Part shown: piece by piece, positions 51,586-59,598 of the stretch
Position numbering within the stretch: the stretch's first letter is position 1
How the letters are laid out: every line of letters begins with the position of its first letter
Assembly: GCF_039839275.1 (NCBI RefSeq)
Contig: NZ_JBDOQP010000001.1
Location: 744,001 to 808,000 of the forward strand
DNA: 64,000 nucleotides
Direction of reading: 5' to 3'
Source: Aerobium sp039839275
Lineage (GTDB): Bacteria; Pseudomonadota; Alphaproteobacteria; Rhizobiales; Rhizobiaceae
Notes under the pieces: generated by a model
Told to the model about the DNA's origin: nothing
The model's database searches: none
What the model saw: the letters and a program-made list of their open reading frames with translations, nothing else
Position numbers and translations under genes: made by a program

Positions 51586-52242
51586 CTAGTCACTCGGCCT
51601 TCGCATGATCGTGATGCGGCGTGGACCCTGCAGGGAAATGACGCCCCGCTCTCGCAAATCCGTAAATGCCCTGCAGACCGTTTCGGCAGATATGCCCAGC
51701 ATGTCGGCGATGTCGTAGCGTGAGATGGGCAGTGCGAGACCGTTGTCATTGCCGGTCGAAAGCCGATCGTGAAAATAGAGCAGGAATTCGCGGACCTTTT
51801 CCTGTGCCGTCATCGTGCCGATGACCAGTATCTGCTCCTGCAGCCGTTCCAGCGCTTCGAAGCCCTGCATCCTGATCTCCCGCGCCGTGGCGGGGTCTTC
51901 TTCTGCAAGCGCCTCGACGCGCAGGCGCGAGTAGCACGCGATCAATGTGTCGTCCGCAACGGCCTGGACGGCAAATTTGTGATGCGCGCGCGACGTGAAC
52001 CCGAATAGGTCTCCGGGCAGGTAGATGTCGACAAGCTGCCTGCGCCCATCGGCGCGCATAAGATATTTGCGAGCGGAACCTGAAACGACACGGTACCAGG
52101 TGTCGCTACGCTCCTCCTGGCAGTAGATGTCCTGCTCGCGGCGATAGCGACGCAGATGAGCCAAGGATCGGAGCCGTGGTGGTTCGGGCGGCGCGTCCGA
52201 GATGCGCTGCAAAGAGACGGGTCCAGCGGCAGCGTCTAGCAT
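51586..52242 (-). CDS. Crp/Fnr-family transcription regulator, 218 aa
   Basis: An N-terminal cyclic-nucleotide-binding-like barrel (residues about 25-115: RREQDIYCQEERSDTWYRVV, YLPGDLFGFTSRAHHKFAVQ), a long dimer helix, and a winged helix-turn-helix at 172-205 (PISRYDIADMLGISAETVCR). Glu187 and Arg191 match the FNR residues that read TTGA half-sites; Cys190 replaces the FNR Ser212 equivalent. The N-terminal four-Cys Fe-S pattern of FNR is absent, so it is closer to FixK. Ribosome site AAGGAAGGGACCC. It sits in the middle of the stress island and is the best candidate for reading the six boxes; no such box was seen before its own start. Confidence 0.9.
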   Translation of the reverse strand: MLDAAAGPVSLQRISDAPPEPPRLRSLAHLRRYRREQDIYCQEERSDTWYRVVSGSARKYLMRADGRRQLVDIYLPGDLFGFTSRAHHKFAVQAVADDTLIACYSRLRVEALAEEDPATAREIRMQGFEALERLQEQILVIGTMTAQEKVREFLLYFHDRLSTGNDNGLALPISRYDIADMLGISAETVCRAFTDLRERGVISLQGPRRITIMRRPSD

Positions 52243-52548
52243 GGTGGGTCCCTTCCTTGGTTGGCGTCCCGCACCGTTGCCCTCACCATTGGCCAGACTC
52301 TACGGGAAGGGAATTTGGGGACTGCCCGTATCGTAAAATCCCGCAATCTCTTGAGTTCGGCCTCTTCGTACCGCAATGGGACGCCAGTGGATCGAGGTGT
52401 GCACGAGCGCGCGCGTTAGCCTGAGGCTCGTGAGTTGGCATGCGTCCCCAAGGCAAGCCGGGCGATCCACCTCTGAAACCCCACAGGTCGGGCGCTCTGA
52501 CCACCGCGACGTCGACCGCCGTGTAGCGGACAACGGTGCGCGTTCGTG
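52243..52548. other. Intergenic region between Crp/Fnr gene and LuxR-type gene
   Basis: About 306 bp holding the crp/fnr leader and the 3' flank of the luxR-type gene. Small open frames on both strands have no ribosome site or family likeness. No copy of the FNR-like box, and no clear terminator, was found by eye. Confidence 0.5.
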
Positions 52549-53643
52549 TCAGTCGATGGCGCCGGAGATGATTGCGAGCTTGATGGCTTCGGCCAGGGTG
52601 CGCACGCCCAGGCGCCTCATCATCCGCGAGCGATGAACTTCGATGGTCCTGACGCTTATGCCGAGTTCGTGAGCGATCACCTTGTGGGAGTGTCCGGCGA
52701 CAAGAGCGCTAAGAACCTGACGTTCCCGTTCCGACAGGCTTTCAATACGCGCCACGGCCAGCATCGCCTGGCGGGTTTTTTGCAGGTCCGGTTCGTCGTG
52801 CGACCCAGTTTCCGACAGGTTCCAGTTGCGGATATCTATGCTGATCGTGCCCACTGCAACGGGCTCCCCTGTAGGAGCATCGATGCGGAAACACTCGACC
52901 AGAAGCGGGGTGGCCATACCTGTCTTGGCATTCAGGAAGGAAAGTTGACCGCTCCACCGTCCGCCGTACAAGACTTCGGGCCAGACCTCGTAACGGGCCC
53001 GATCACGATCCCGGAAATCGAGAAAATCGACGACATGAAGCTCCAGTGCTTCCTGGATGCCTGCCATGCCGACAAGCCTGAGGCCGGCCTGATTGACGAA
53101 AAGCGGCATGCCTTGAAGATTGGCCACGCCGATGAAATTGGAGGAAAGGCTGACCAGCTTCGCCAGATGCCTGGCAATCGCCAGGCTTTGCTCCCGCTCC
53201 ATTGCCGCCATCGCCTCGTTGGCTGCCATGCGCAGGATGAGCCTGTCGACCGCCGTGGGATAGTCGCATCGTTTCGAGCCGACGACCAAGGTGGCCTCGC
53301 CCTTGAACCGCAACGGTGTCGAAAGGACTGTCACCAGTTCTCCGGTGAGTGCGCTGCAGATCTTGCCAGGGCGGCTGAAAGGAGACCCTGCAAGGGACGT
53401 TCGAATTGCGGGGATCAACGCCGCTGGCACGCGTCCTTCGGGCGCCCATGCCAGTTCCACGACATGCTGACGAGCGTTCAGGATCAGGTAGGCGAAATCG
53501 GCATCGATGATCTTGACGAGAACCGAAGCAAGACGCCCGGCGATCGCCTCGTCGTCCAGATCGTCTGATAGAAGCGGTAAGCCGGATAGCGGCGTCAATG
53601 CCCGCAATACGCGCCGCACTTTGCCAATCTCGGTCTGAGGCAT
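52549..53643 (-). CDS. LuxR-family regulator with GAF-like and PAS domains, 364 aa
   Basis: Domain order: a GAF-like N-terminal region (about 20-155), a PAS region (about 165-285: LSSNFIGVANLQGMPLFVNQ, WSGQLSFLNAKTGMATPLLV), and a C-terminal LuxR helix-turn-helix (LSERERQVLSALVAGHSHKV, IAHELGISVRTIEVHRSRMM, RRLGVRTLAEA). There is no receiver domain, so it should sense a ligand or redox state directly. ATG 53643 has CGGAGGATCGC upstream; a longer start at 53691 lacks this. It lies 306 bp upstream of the Crp/Fnr gene on the same strand, and could sit above it in a FixJ-FixK-like cascade (inference). Confidence 0.88.
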   Translation of the reverse strand: MPQTEIGKVRRVLRALTPLSGLPLLSDDLDDEAIAGRLASVLVKIIDADFAYLILNARQHVVELAWAPEGRVPAALIPAIRTSLAGSPFSRPGKICSALTGELVTVLSTPLRFKGEATLVVGSKRCDYPTAVDRLILRMAANEAMAAMEREQSLAIARHLAKLVSLSSNFIGVANLQGMPLFVNQAGLRLVGMAGIQEALELHVVDFLDFRDRDRARYEVWPEVLYGGRWSGQLSFLNAKTGMATPLLVECFRIDAPTGEPVAVGTISIDIRNWNLSETGSHDEPDLQKTRQAMLAVARIESLSERERQVLSALVAGHSHKVIAHELGISVRTIEVHRSRMMRRLGVRTLAEAIKLAIISGAID

Positions 53644-54004
53644 GCGATCCTCCGTCCTCAGAATCAGAGGTGGAGCCGCTTGGTGAGACATTTGGCCGAC
53701 TTGGCTACGCTGTATCGGTCTTCTTCTATGCCGCCAGTTGCTCCTTCGTTCTCATGATAGCATACCGCGCTCAGCATTCCATCGGCAACGTGCCGCATGT
53801 GGTCGTTGCCATCCGTGGTAGCCTACACGAATCCCGCCGCCACCACCGGTTGGTGAACGCCATTCTCGCTGCTTCAAGCCCCATTCGCGCTGTCAAAAAA
53901 TCGCTCCCATCTGACACTTGACGAAGGGAGCAATATCCATTGAATTTCGTTACACCGCATCGAGCTGGAAATGCTCCGTCCAAGAATCGGGCGATGGGTT
54001 CCCA
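53644..54004. other. Divergent intergenic region, no supported gene
   Basis: A 361-bp gap between the LuxR-type start and a small plus-strand gene. No family-like frame was seen. GAAGGGAGCAAT at 53923-53934 recurs exactly at 55473-55484, just before the GlxA-type gene, and could be a shared leader element. The FNR-like box is absent here. Confidence 0.45.
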
Positions 54005-54313
54005 ATGGCGATGTCGACAGGCACGAAGAGCTATATCGTTCTTGATGATCCGAACTCGGCAGTAGAGAACGAAGTAATCGTAACGATCTTCAACTGGCAC
54101 GGAAGCGCGCCGGTGCGTGCGACGGTGGGCTGGAATGCACATTCCCGCAGAGGGCGGGATGTGGGGTCCGACGAAGGCGCCGAAATGGATGTCGAAGCGG
54201 CGCTCGCTCAGGCACATCGGCTCGTGAAGCGCTACGGATTTCAATGCATTTACGTCGTGCTCGAACATGAAGATCTATGGGATCCAAAGTGGGGCACGCT
54301 CGCCCGGCGGTGA
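54005..54313 (+). CDS. Small protein of unknown function, 102 aa
   Basis: I do not recognise the family. The sequence contains KSYIVLDDPNSAVENEVIVT, a strand-rich segment, then AALAQAHRLVKRYGFQCIYV with a helix and strand, suggesting a small alpha/beta fold. The start is uncertain: ATG 54005 or ATG 54011 have weak ribosome sites, and the frame stays open upstream to 53918. It lies within the stress island, before usp, but without the FNR-like box in its own leader. Confidence 0.5.
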   Translation: MAMSTGTKSYIVLDDPNSAVENEVIVTIFNWHGSAPVRATVGWNAHSRRGRDVGSDEGAEMDVEAALAQAHRLVKRYGFQCIYVVLEHEDLWDPKWGTLARR

Positions 54314-54559
54314 GACGGCCGCATCCACCGGTTCGTCATCGCGCATCGGCTAGGCTGCATTGTCGTCGAGCGCTTCCAACGCTTCGCGAAATGAGATCTG
54401 ACATTGGGGTTCTCGATAATTGAATTTGCGCACGGGTGCAGACGCGCTGCCGCATCCCGATAGGAACACGACGCAGCTTTCGAGCCATGACGCATGTCAG
54501 TTTTCTTCTTCCGATCGCTGGAAATTGGCGTGCACGCCCGACGCAGAAAATTGCTGGCT

Positions 54560-54573
54560 CTGACGACCGTCAA
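54560..54573 (+). promoter_or_regulatory. FNR/FixK-like box upstream of usp
   Basis: Toward the gene it reads CTGACGACCGTCAA, the same 14 bases as the dnaK site. It is the only one of the six whose target is on the plus strand, and it is accordingly inverted. Centre about 70 bp before the usp ATG. CCTAAG lies 20 bp further on as a possible -10 region. Confidence 0.68.
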
Positions 54574-54636
54574 TGAGCCTTCCGCGACACCCTCCTAAGC
54601 TTGTGGGCAATCGTGACGGCACGATGGGAGGCAGCG

Positions 54637-55470
54637 ATGATCAAGGTGGTATTGGTGCGGCTTGATGGTACATCCGGCGACGAGTTCCGGCTAGCCGCCG
54701 CAGAGAGCCTTTCGAAGCTGTTCGATTCCCATCTTGTCGGGCTGATGCTCAACATATTGCCCGAACCGGCAGTGGCCGAAGCCGGTGTGAGCGTCGAATT
54801 CTGGACGCGCCTTCTCGAGCAGGCCCGCGAGCGCGGCAGGGAACTGGAGTCCGCGCTGGGGCCGCGGCTGCGAGCAATCAGTCCGACGTCGGAATTGCGG
54901 CGCTTCGACGTCTATACCCATGAGCAGGCGCGCGTTGCCGCCCGCGAATCCCGCACCGCCGACGTCTTTCTCGGCCTCAGGCTCAGCGACATCGACAAGA
55001 CGGTGGAACTCCATGATGTGGTGGAAGAGGTTCTGTTCGAATCGGGAAGGCATCTGTTTCTCGTTGCCGACCAGAAGGACTTCGAGAACGGCTTCGAGCA
55101 TGCGGTCATCGCCTGGAACCGGAGCCGCGAGGCCGCCAGGGCGGTCGCCGAGGCGTTGCCGTATCTGGCGAAATCGCGCACCGTCACCGTGGTCGTGATC
55201 GACGACAGCGCTCCGTCGGACGTGGTGGCTGGACGTGGGGACGAACTGGTCGGCTATCTGCGTCGTCACGGGATCGCCGCATCCGTTCACGTCGCAAGTG
55301 GACGCGGGCTCGATACGTCGTCGTCGCTGCTCGAGGCGGTGACAGAGCGCAAAGCCGATCTCGTCGTCATGGGCGGTTATGGACACTCCCGATTGCGCGA
55401 ATGGCTCCTCGGAGGCGTTACCTATACCCTGCTGCGTAAATCACCGGTGTCGCTTGTCATTGCTCACTAG
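54637..55470 (+). CDS. Universal stress protein, 277 aa
   Basis: Tandem-USP-length protein. The N-terminal half is degenerate (MIKVVLVRLDGTSGDEFRLA); the C-terminal half has HAVIAWNRSREAARAVAEAL, ADLVVMGGYGHSRLREWLLG and GVTYTLLRKSPVSLVIAH, which includes the G-x2-G-x9-G-(S/T) nucleotide motif, so ATP binding is likely. ATG 54637 was chosen over a TTG at 54601 because MIKVVLV is the usual USP opening. An FNR-like box sits about 70 bp upstream. USPs support survival under anoxia and stasis in several bacteria. Confidence 0.92.
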   Translation: MIKVVLVRLDGTSGDEFRLAAAESLSKLFDSHLVGLMLNILPEPAVAEAGVSVEFWTRLLEQARERGRELESALGPRLRAISPTSELRRFDVYTHEQARVAARESRTADVFLGLRLSDIDKTVELHDVVEEVLFESGRHLFLVADQKDFENGFEHAVIAWNRSREAARAVAEALPYLAKSRTVTVVVIDDSAPSDVVAGRGDELVGYLRRHGIAASVHVASGRGLDTSSSLLEAVTERKADLVVMGGYGHSRLREWLLGGVTYTLLRKSPVSLVIAH

Positions 55471-55522
55471 CTGAAGGGAGCAATTGTTTGGCGAACCAAC
55501 GCCGCGGGGCGGAGGCATCTAC

Positions 55523-56530
55523 ATGCAGGTCGTCATCTTCGTGCCGTCGAACGTCCACTCTCTCGAGCTTGCCGGCCTGATGGATGTCTTCACCGAAGCG
55601 AACGCCCGCGTCGCCGAAGTGAACGCCCGCGTCGCCGAAGCATTCTACGATGTCATGGTTGTGGCGGAAGACGACCGTCCGATCCGCTGCGGGTCCGGAC
55701 TAAGAGTACTGCCGGATTCAGCGTTCCACCGAATCCTGAATGGTCCGGATACGCTGCTTGTGGCCGGGAGTGCCGGTGTTCCCAAAGCTCCTGGGCGTGA
55801 TGTCATCGAGTGGCTGAGCCGAGTGATTCCGCAGACGCGACGGTATGGTTCGGTTTGTACCGGAGCCTTTCTGCTGGGCGAAGTCGGTCTTTTCGGCGGC
55901 CGACGTGTTGCCACGCATTGGCAATATGCGCCCCTGCTTGCCGAGCGCTTCCCCGAAGCCAAGGTGGAAGGCGACCGCGTGTTCGTTCGCGATGGCCCCA
56001 TGATTACATCGGCGGGATCGAGTGCGGCGATCGATCTCGGCCTATCGCTGGTCGAAGAAGATCTCGGACGGGATGTGGCGCTCTACGTCGCGCGACGCCT
56101 GGTCGTGTTCCTGAAGCGGCCCGGAGACCAGTCCCAGTTCAGCGTGCATCTGGCGGCGCAGGCCGTCGACCGCAGCCGGCTGTACACCGTCCAGCAGTAC
56201 ATCCTGAACCACCCCGCGGCGGACCTGTCGGTCACCGCTCTGGCAAGGATGGCGGCCATGAGCGTGCGCAATTTCGTGCGGGTGTTCACGCAGGAGGTCG
56301 GGGTGCCGCCGTCCGACTATGTCGATCTCACCCGGATCGATGTCGCCCGCTATCTCCTCGAAGGCAGCCGCCTGTCGATCGAAGCGATTGCGATCAAGAG
56401 CGGCTTCGGCTCCGCGCGCTCGATGCGCCGCGCCTTTCTCGCGCATCTGGGTACGACCCCTTCCGAATACCGCGAACGCTTCAGGAGTTCCGGAGACGGA
56501 TCAAGGCCGACTTTGTCCGATATCGGCTGA
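55523..56530 (+). CDS. GlxA-family AraC-type regulator with DJ-1/PfpI domain, 335 aa
   Basis: Residues 1-185 are a DJ-1/PfpI-like sensor (VVIFVPSNVHSLELAGLMDV; nucleophile-elbow Cys112 in GSVCTGAFLLGE; ATHWQYAPLLAERF). Residues about 225-325 are the double helix-turn-helix AraC domain (LSVTALARMAAMSVRNFVRV, FTQEVGVPPSDYVDLTRIDV, AIKSGFGSARSMRRAF). ATG 55523 has GGAGG eight bases upstream. A 21-bp tandem duplication adds a second NARVAEV near residue 27-40. A truncated tandem copy follows at once. Targets are unknown; related regulators control amine and amino acid use. Confidence 0.9.
   Translation: MQVVIFVPSNVHSLELAGLMDVFTEANARVAEVNARVAEAFYDVMVVAEDDRPIRCGSGLRVLPDSAFHRILNGPDTLLVAGSAGVPKAPGRDVIEWLSRVIPQTRRYGSVCTGAFLLGEVGLFGGRRVATHWQYAPLLAERFPEAKVEGDRVFVRDGPMITSAGSSAAIDLGLSLVEEDLGRDVALYVARRLVVFLKRPGDQSQFSVHLAAQAVDRSRLYTVQQYILNHPAADLSVTALARMAAMSVRNFVRVFTQEVGVPPSDYVDLTRIDVARYLLEGSRLSIEAIAIKSGFGSARSMRRAFLAHLGTTPSEYRERFRSSGDGSRPTLSDIG
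55601..55642 (+). repeat. 21-bp in-frame tandem duplication
   Basis: Two copies of a 21-bp unit beginning AACGCCCGCGTCGCCGAAG (55601-55621 and 55622-55642), differing only in the last two bases. They encode NARVAEV-NARVAEA in the sensor domain of the GlxA-type regulator. The frame is kept, so the protein just gains seven residues. Confidence 0.85.
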
Positions 56531-56596
56531 CGTTTGTCTTGAAGCGGCTGCGCGCGCGGATTGCCTCGCCGCGGAGAGCGCGCCATTGCTCGGGTC

Positions 56597-57349
56597 ATGG
56601 AAGAGTTGAAGCGACTTAAGTTGAGGCCGGTCGGCGACGAAGCAAATCCCAATTCCGGCTCCTCTCGATGGTCCGTTTCCGCAATTGTGATGCTGGGTGA
56701 AGCCGAGCTCGAGGGCGACCAACGCGCCCCGGCGCACTGCCAATTTTCACCCCTGTTCCAGGAGCGCTTTACCGAGGCCAAGGCCGATGGCGACCTCATC
56801 TTCGTTCGCGACGGCGCACTGATGGTGTCGTCAGGATCGAGTGCGGTGATTGACCTCGACCTTTCGTTGGCTCAGGAGAATCTCATCCGTGATGACTCGC
56901 TCCACGGCGCCCGTCGTCTGGTCGTGCTTCTGAAGAGGCCAGGGGACCAGTCCCGGTTCAACGTGCACCTCGCAGCACAAACTGTCGTCCACAGCCGGCT
57001 TTACAACGTCCAGCAATATATTCTGAGGCATCCGATTGCGGACCTCTCCGTCAATGCCCTTGCGCGGATCGCGGCGATGAGCGTGCGCAATTTCACGCGG
57101 GTCTTCACCCAGGAAGTGGGTGTCTCGCCGTCCGATTACGTCGATATGGCGCGGATCGATGTTGCACGATTCCTCTTGGAAGGCACCCGGATGTCCATCG
57201 ATTCCATCGCCGCAAAGAGTGGCTTTGGCTCTTCGCGCTCGATGCGCCGTGCATTCCGTGCGCATGTCGGTGCTACACCGACCGACTATCGCGAACGCTG
57301 CCGGACTTCGGGGGAGGGGGCACTGCTCAATTTGTCCGATATCGACTGA
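56597..57349 (+). CDS. N-terminally truncated tandem copy of the GlxA-type regulator, about 250 aa
   Basis: From about 56690 (LGEAELEGDQRAPAHCQFSP) to the stop it aligns with the second half of the preceding regulator: RLVVLLKRPGDQSRFNVHLA here against RLVVFLKRPGDQSQFSVHLA there. The AraC DNA-binding domain is intact (SVRNFTRVFTQEVGVSPSDY, AAKSGFGSSRSMRRAFRAHV), but the first 110 or so residues of the DJ-1 sensor, including the Cys elbow, are absent. The new N-terminus is unrelated sequence. The start is uncertain (ATG 56597 or 56690), with no good ribosome site. It may be a decaying duplicate or a sensor-less DNA-binding variant. Confidence 0.7.
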   Translation: MEELKRLKLRPVGDEANPNSGSSRWSVSAIVMLGEAELEGDQRAPAHCQFSPLFQERFTEAKADGDLIFVRDGALMVSSGSSAVIDLDLSLAQENLIRDDSLHGARRLVVLLKRPGDQSRFNVHLAAQTVVHSRLYNVQQYILRHPIADLSVNALARIAAMSVRNFTRVFTQEVGVSPSDYVDMARIDVARFLLEGTRMSIDSIAAKSGFGSSRSMRRAFRAHVGATPTDYRERCRTSGEGALLNLSDID

Positions 57350-57448
57350 TTGTTGTCTCGAAACGGTCGTGGCCGGAGATTGCCGCGCCGCGTTGACCGC
57401 GTCATTGCTGGTCGTGAGAGGCGCGAGAATCGAACGCCAGGGGACGGA

Positions 57449-59173
57449 ATGAGTATCGAGCCAGGTTCGACGGACAGCGCCGGGAATCCCGATTCCGGCT
57501 TCATGCATGCATTGATATTCCCGCATCTTGTCGAAGACCTGTCCGATGGCGTCGCGATCGCCCGCGTTTCGGCGGAAAGCGCGCCTCTCCTGTATGTCAA
57601 CAAGGCCTTCGAACGACTGACGGGATATGAGCGTCACGAGGCGCTTGGAAGGGACTGCCGCTACCTTCAGGGCACCGAACGCGATCAGCCGGAGGTCGCA
57701 CTCATCCGCGCTGCTCTTGAGAACGGCCAGCCGGTGGACGTCACGTTGCGAAACTATCGCAAGGACGGCTCGGCGTTCTGGAACAACCTCAGCCTCCGAC
57801 CGATCGTGGTCGGCGACGACCTTCTCTATTTCGGCATTCTGCGGGATGTGTCGGCAATCCGGCATACGGAGATCGCGCTGGATCGCGCGGCGAATCTCGA
57901 CTTCGCAACGGGATGCCTCAACCGTCAGTCGTTCATGGTTGCGGCGCAACGGCGTTTCTCAATGCCTGCGGGACCGATCATGATCGTGAAGCTGGACGTG
58001 GTCGGCTTCCACGATATCAACGCCGGATATGGCTTCGACGTGGGAGATACGCTCCTGCAGGAGATCGGGCGCCGTCTCCGTGATACTGGTGCCAGCCTGG
58101 TCGCCCGGGTCGGAGCGAATGAGTTTGCCATGGCCTTCGAGTTGCCGGACGCGGAGAGCGGGCCGCAGATCGCGAGCGACATCTCCGCCATGCTTTCAAC
58201 CGACTTCATGATCCCCGGGGCAAATGTCTCCCTGCGTTTTGCCATCGGCTACGCGCTCGGTGAATCGGGCGGCAATACGATCTCGCTGATCCGGAATGCG
58301 AGTGCCGCTCTGCGCGCGGCCAAGCTGGACCCGCTCGGCGGGCCGCGCGGGTTCCGCCACGCGGATGCGGAAGAGGCTCGCCGCCGCGTCCGGATGACCC
58401 GCGAGTTGAAGGTCGCGATCGCAAACGACGAGTTCGTCTACCATTTTCAGCCGCAGATCGAGCTTTCAACCGGCGTTCTCGTGGGGGCCGAAGCCCTGAT
58501 ACGTTGGAACCACCCATTGTTCGGCAGCCAGCCGCCGGGCCTGTTCATCGAGGCGGCAGAACGCAGCGGACTGCTGCTCGATCTCGGCGAGCGTGGCCTC
58601 GCGTCCGTGGCGGGTTTTGCACGACGCGTCAACGAGTGCCGCGACCGCCCGCTGCGCTTCTCCGTAAACGTGTCCGCCACGGAGTTCCTGCACCGCGACA
58701 TGGCCGATCTGCTGGACCGCATCCTGCGCCAGACCGGAGCCGAACCAGGCTGGCTGACGCTGGAGATCACCGAGAGCGTCTTTCTCAACGATACGCCCGC
58801 AATGCGGGACGCGTTCCGCCGGCTACGGGACATCGGTGTCGGCCTGTCCGTCGATGATTTCGGGACCGGCTATTCGAACCTCCGCCTGCTCGAGGCATTC
58901 CCCGTAACGGAGATCAAGATCGACCGGAGCTTCGTCGGCGAACTCGCCGCAAGTCCGTCGAAGATGGTCATCGTTCAGGCCATCATCGATCTCGGCCGCG
59001 CCCTCGGACTGGCGGTCGTTGCGGAGGGGGTGGAGACCGAAGATCAGCGCGCATTGCTGGCCGGCATGGGATGCCAGATCGGGCAGGGCTATCTGTTCGG
59101 CGCACCCGTGGACGCGGACCGCTTCGCGGAAAGCCTCCATCTGGCATCGCATCCGCAGGAAAGGGTGACGTGA
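57449..59173 (+). CDS. LOV-GGDEF-EAL protein, probable light-regulated c-di-GMP phosphodiesterase, 574 aa
   Basis: Residues about 25-135 are a LOV-type PAS: LLYVNKAFERLTGYERHEAL, GRDCRYLQG with Cys70 at the flavin-adduct position (consensus GRNCRFLQ), and NYRKDGSAFWNNLSLRPI. Residues about 150-310 are a GGDEF domain whose signature is GANEF (222-226), so it is probably not a cyclase. Residues about 320-570 are EAL: GAEALIRWNHP (Glu348), LEITESVFL, VDDFGTGYSNL, EIKIDRSFVGEL, VAEGVET, all intact. ATG 57449 follows AGGGGACGG. It should break down c-di-GMP in the cytosol, with light or redox state as the input. Confidence 0.92.
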   Translation: MSIEPGSTDSAGNPDSGFMHALIFPHLVEDLSDGVAIARVSAESAPLLYVNKAFERLTGYERHEALGRDCRYLQGTERDQPEVALIRAALENGQPVDVTLRNYRKDGSAFWNNLSLRPIVVGDDLLYFGILRDVSAIRHTEIALDRAANLDFATGCLNRQSFMVAAQRRFSMPAGPIMIVKLDVVGFHDINAGYGFDVGDTLLQEIGRRLRDTGASLVARVGANEFAMAFELPDAESGPQIASDISAMLSTDFMIPGANVSLRFAIGYALGESGGNTISLIRNASAALRAAKLDPLGGPRGFRHADAEEARRRVRMTRELKVAIANDEFVYHFQPQIELSTGVLVGAEALIRWNHPLFGSQPPGLFIEAAERSGLLLDLGERGLASVAGFARRVNECRDRPLRFSVNVSATEFLHRDMADLLDRILRQTGAEPGWLTLEITESVFLNDTPAMRDAFRRLRDIGVGLSVDDFGTGYSNLRLLEAFPVTEIKIDRSFVGELAASPSKMVIVQAIIDLGRALGLAVVAEGVETEDQRALLAGMGCQIGQGYLFGAPVDADRFAESLHLASHPQERVT

Positions 59174-59255
59174 CAACGGAGCCGGGCAATGCGCAGCGGA
59201 CATTCCAGCTAAATCACCTGGTCTGTGCGCTGCGCTGCTCCGAGCAAAAGGTCCG

Positions 59256-59483
59256 TCAGGAAAATGTCACGATCACGCCGCGCTGGCGGAAATAGGCCTG
59301 CATCGTCTTGCGGCCTGAACGGTTGTTTTGTGCCAACTTGGTCGGATCAAAAACTGCTTCTTTGACACCCTCCCGGGCCATCGCTTTCTTGAGGGAGGCT
59401 ATATGCGTGTCGAGGTCCGCATTGTCCGATCGGAGTGAAACATAGATGGCATCAATTGCCTCGATCACGGTGGCCTCAGTCAC
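59256..59483 (-). CDS. Small protein of unknown function, 75 aa
   Basis: Not recognised. It is helical by composition (VTEATVIEAIDAIYVSLRSD, THIASLKKAMAREGVKEAVF) with a basic C-terminus (NNRSGRKTMQAYFRQRG). GTG 59483 has AGAGGAGCGAACT upstream; a GTG at 59513 gives 85 residues but no comparable ribosome site. It converges with the LOV-EAL gene 82 bp away and is upstream of nothing obvious. Confidence 0.55.
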   Translation of the reverse strand: MTEATVIEAIDAIYVSLRSDNADLDTHIASLKKAMAREGVKEAVFDPTKLAQNNRSGRKTMQAYFRQRGVIVTFS

Positions 59484-59598
59484 AGTTCGCTCCTCTTTTG
59501 CATGTTGATTCACCGGCTACCACGATTTGGCGATTTGACCTACCGCGCCCACGCACACGCCAATGACAGCCAAGCGCCTTGGAGCATTATCATCTGGG

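Noticed and set aside
56531..57448. Insertion sequence or mobile element as the cause of the regulator duplication.
   Set aside because: No transposase fragment, terminal inverted repeats or target-site duplication was seen; simple tandem duplication explains it.
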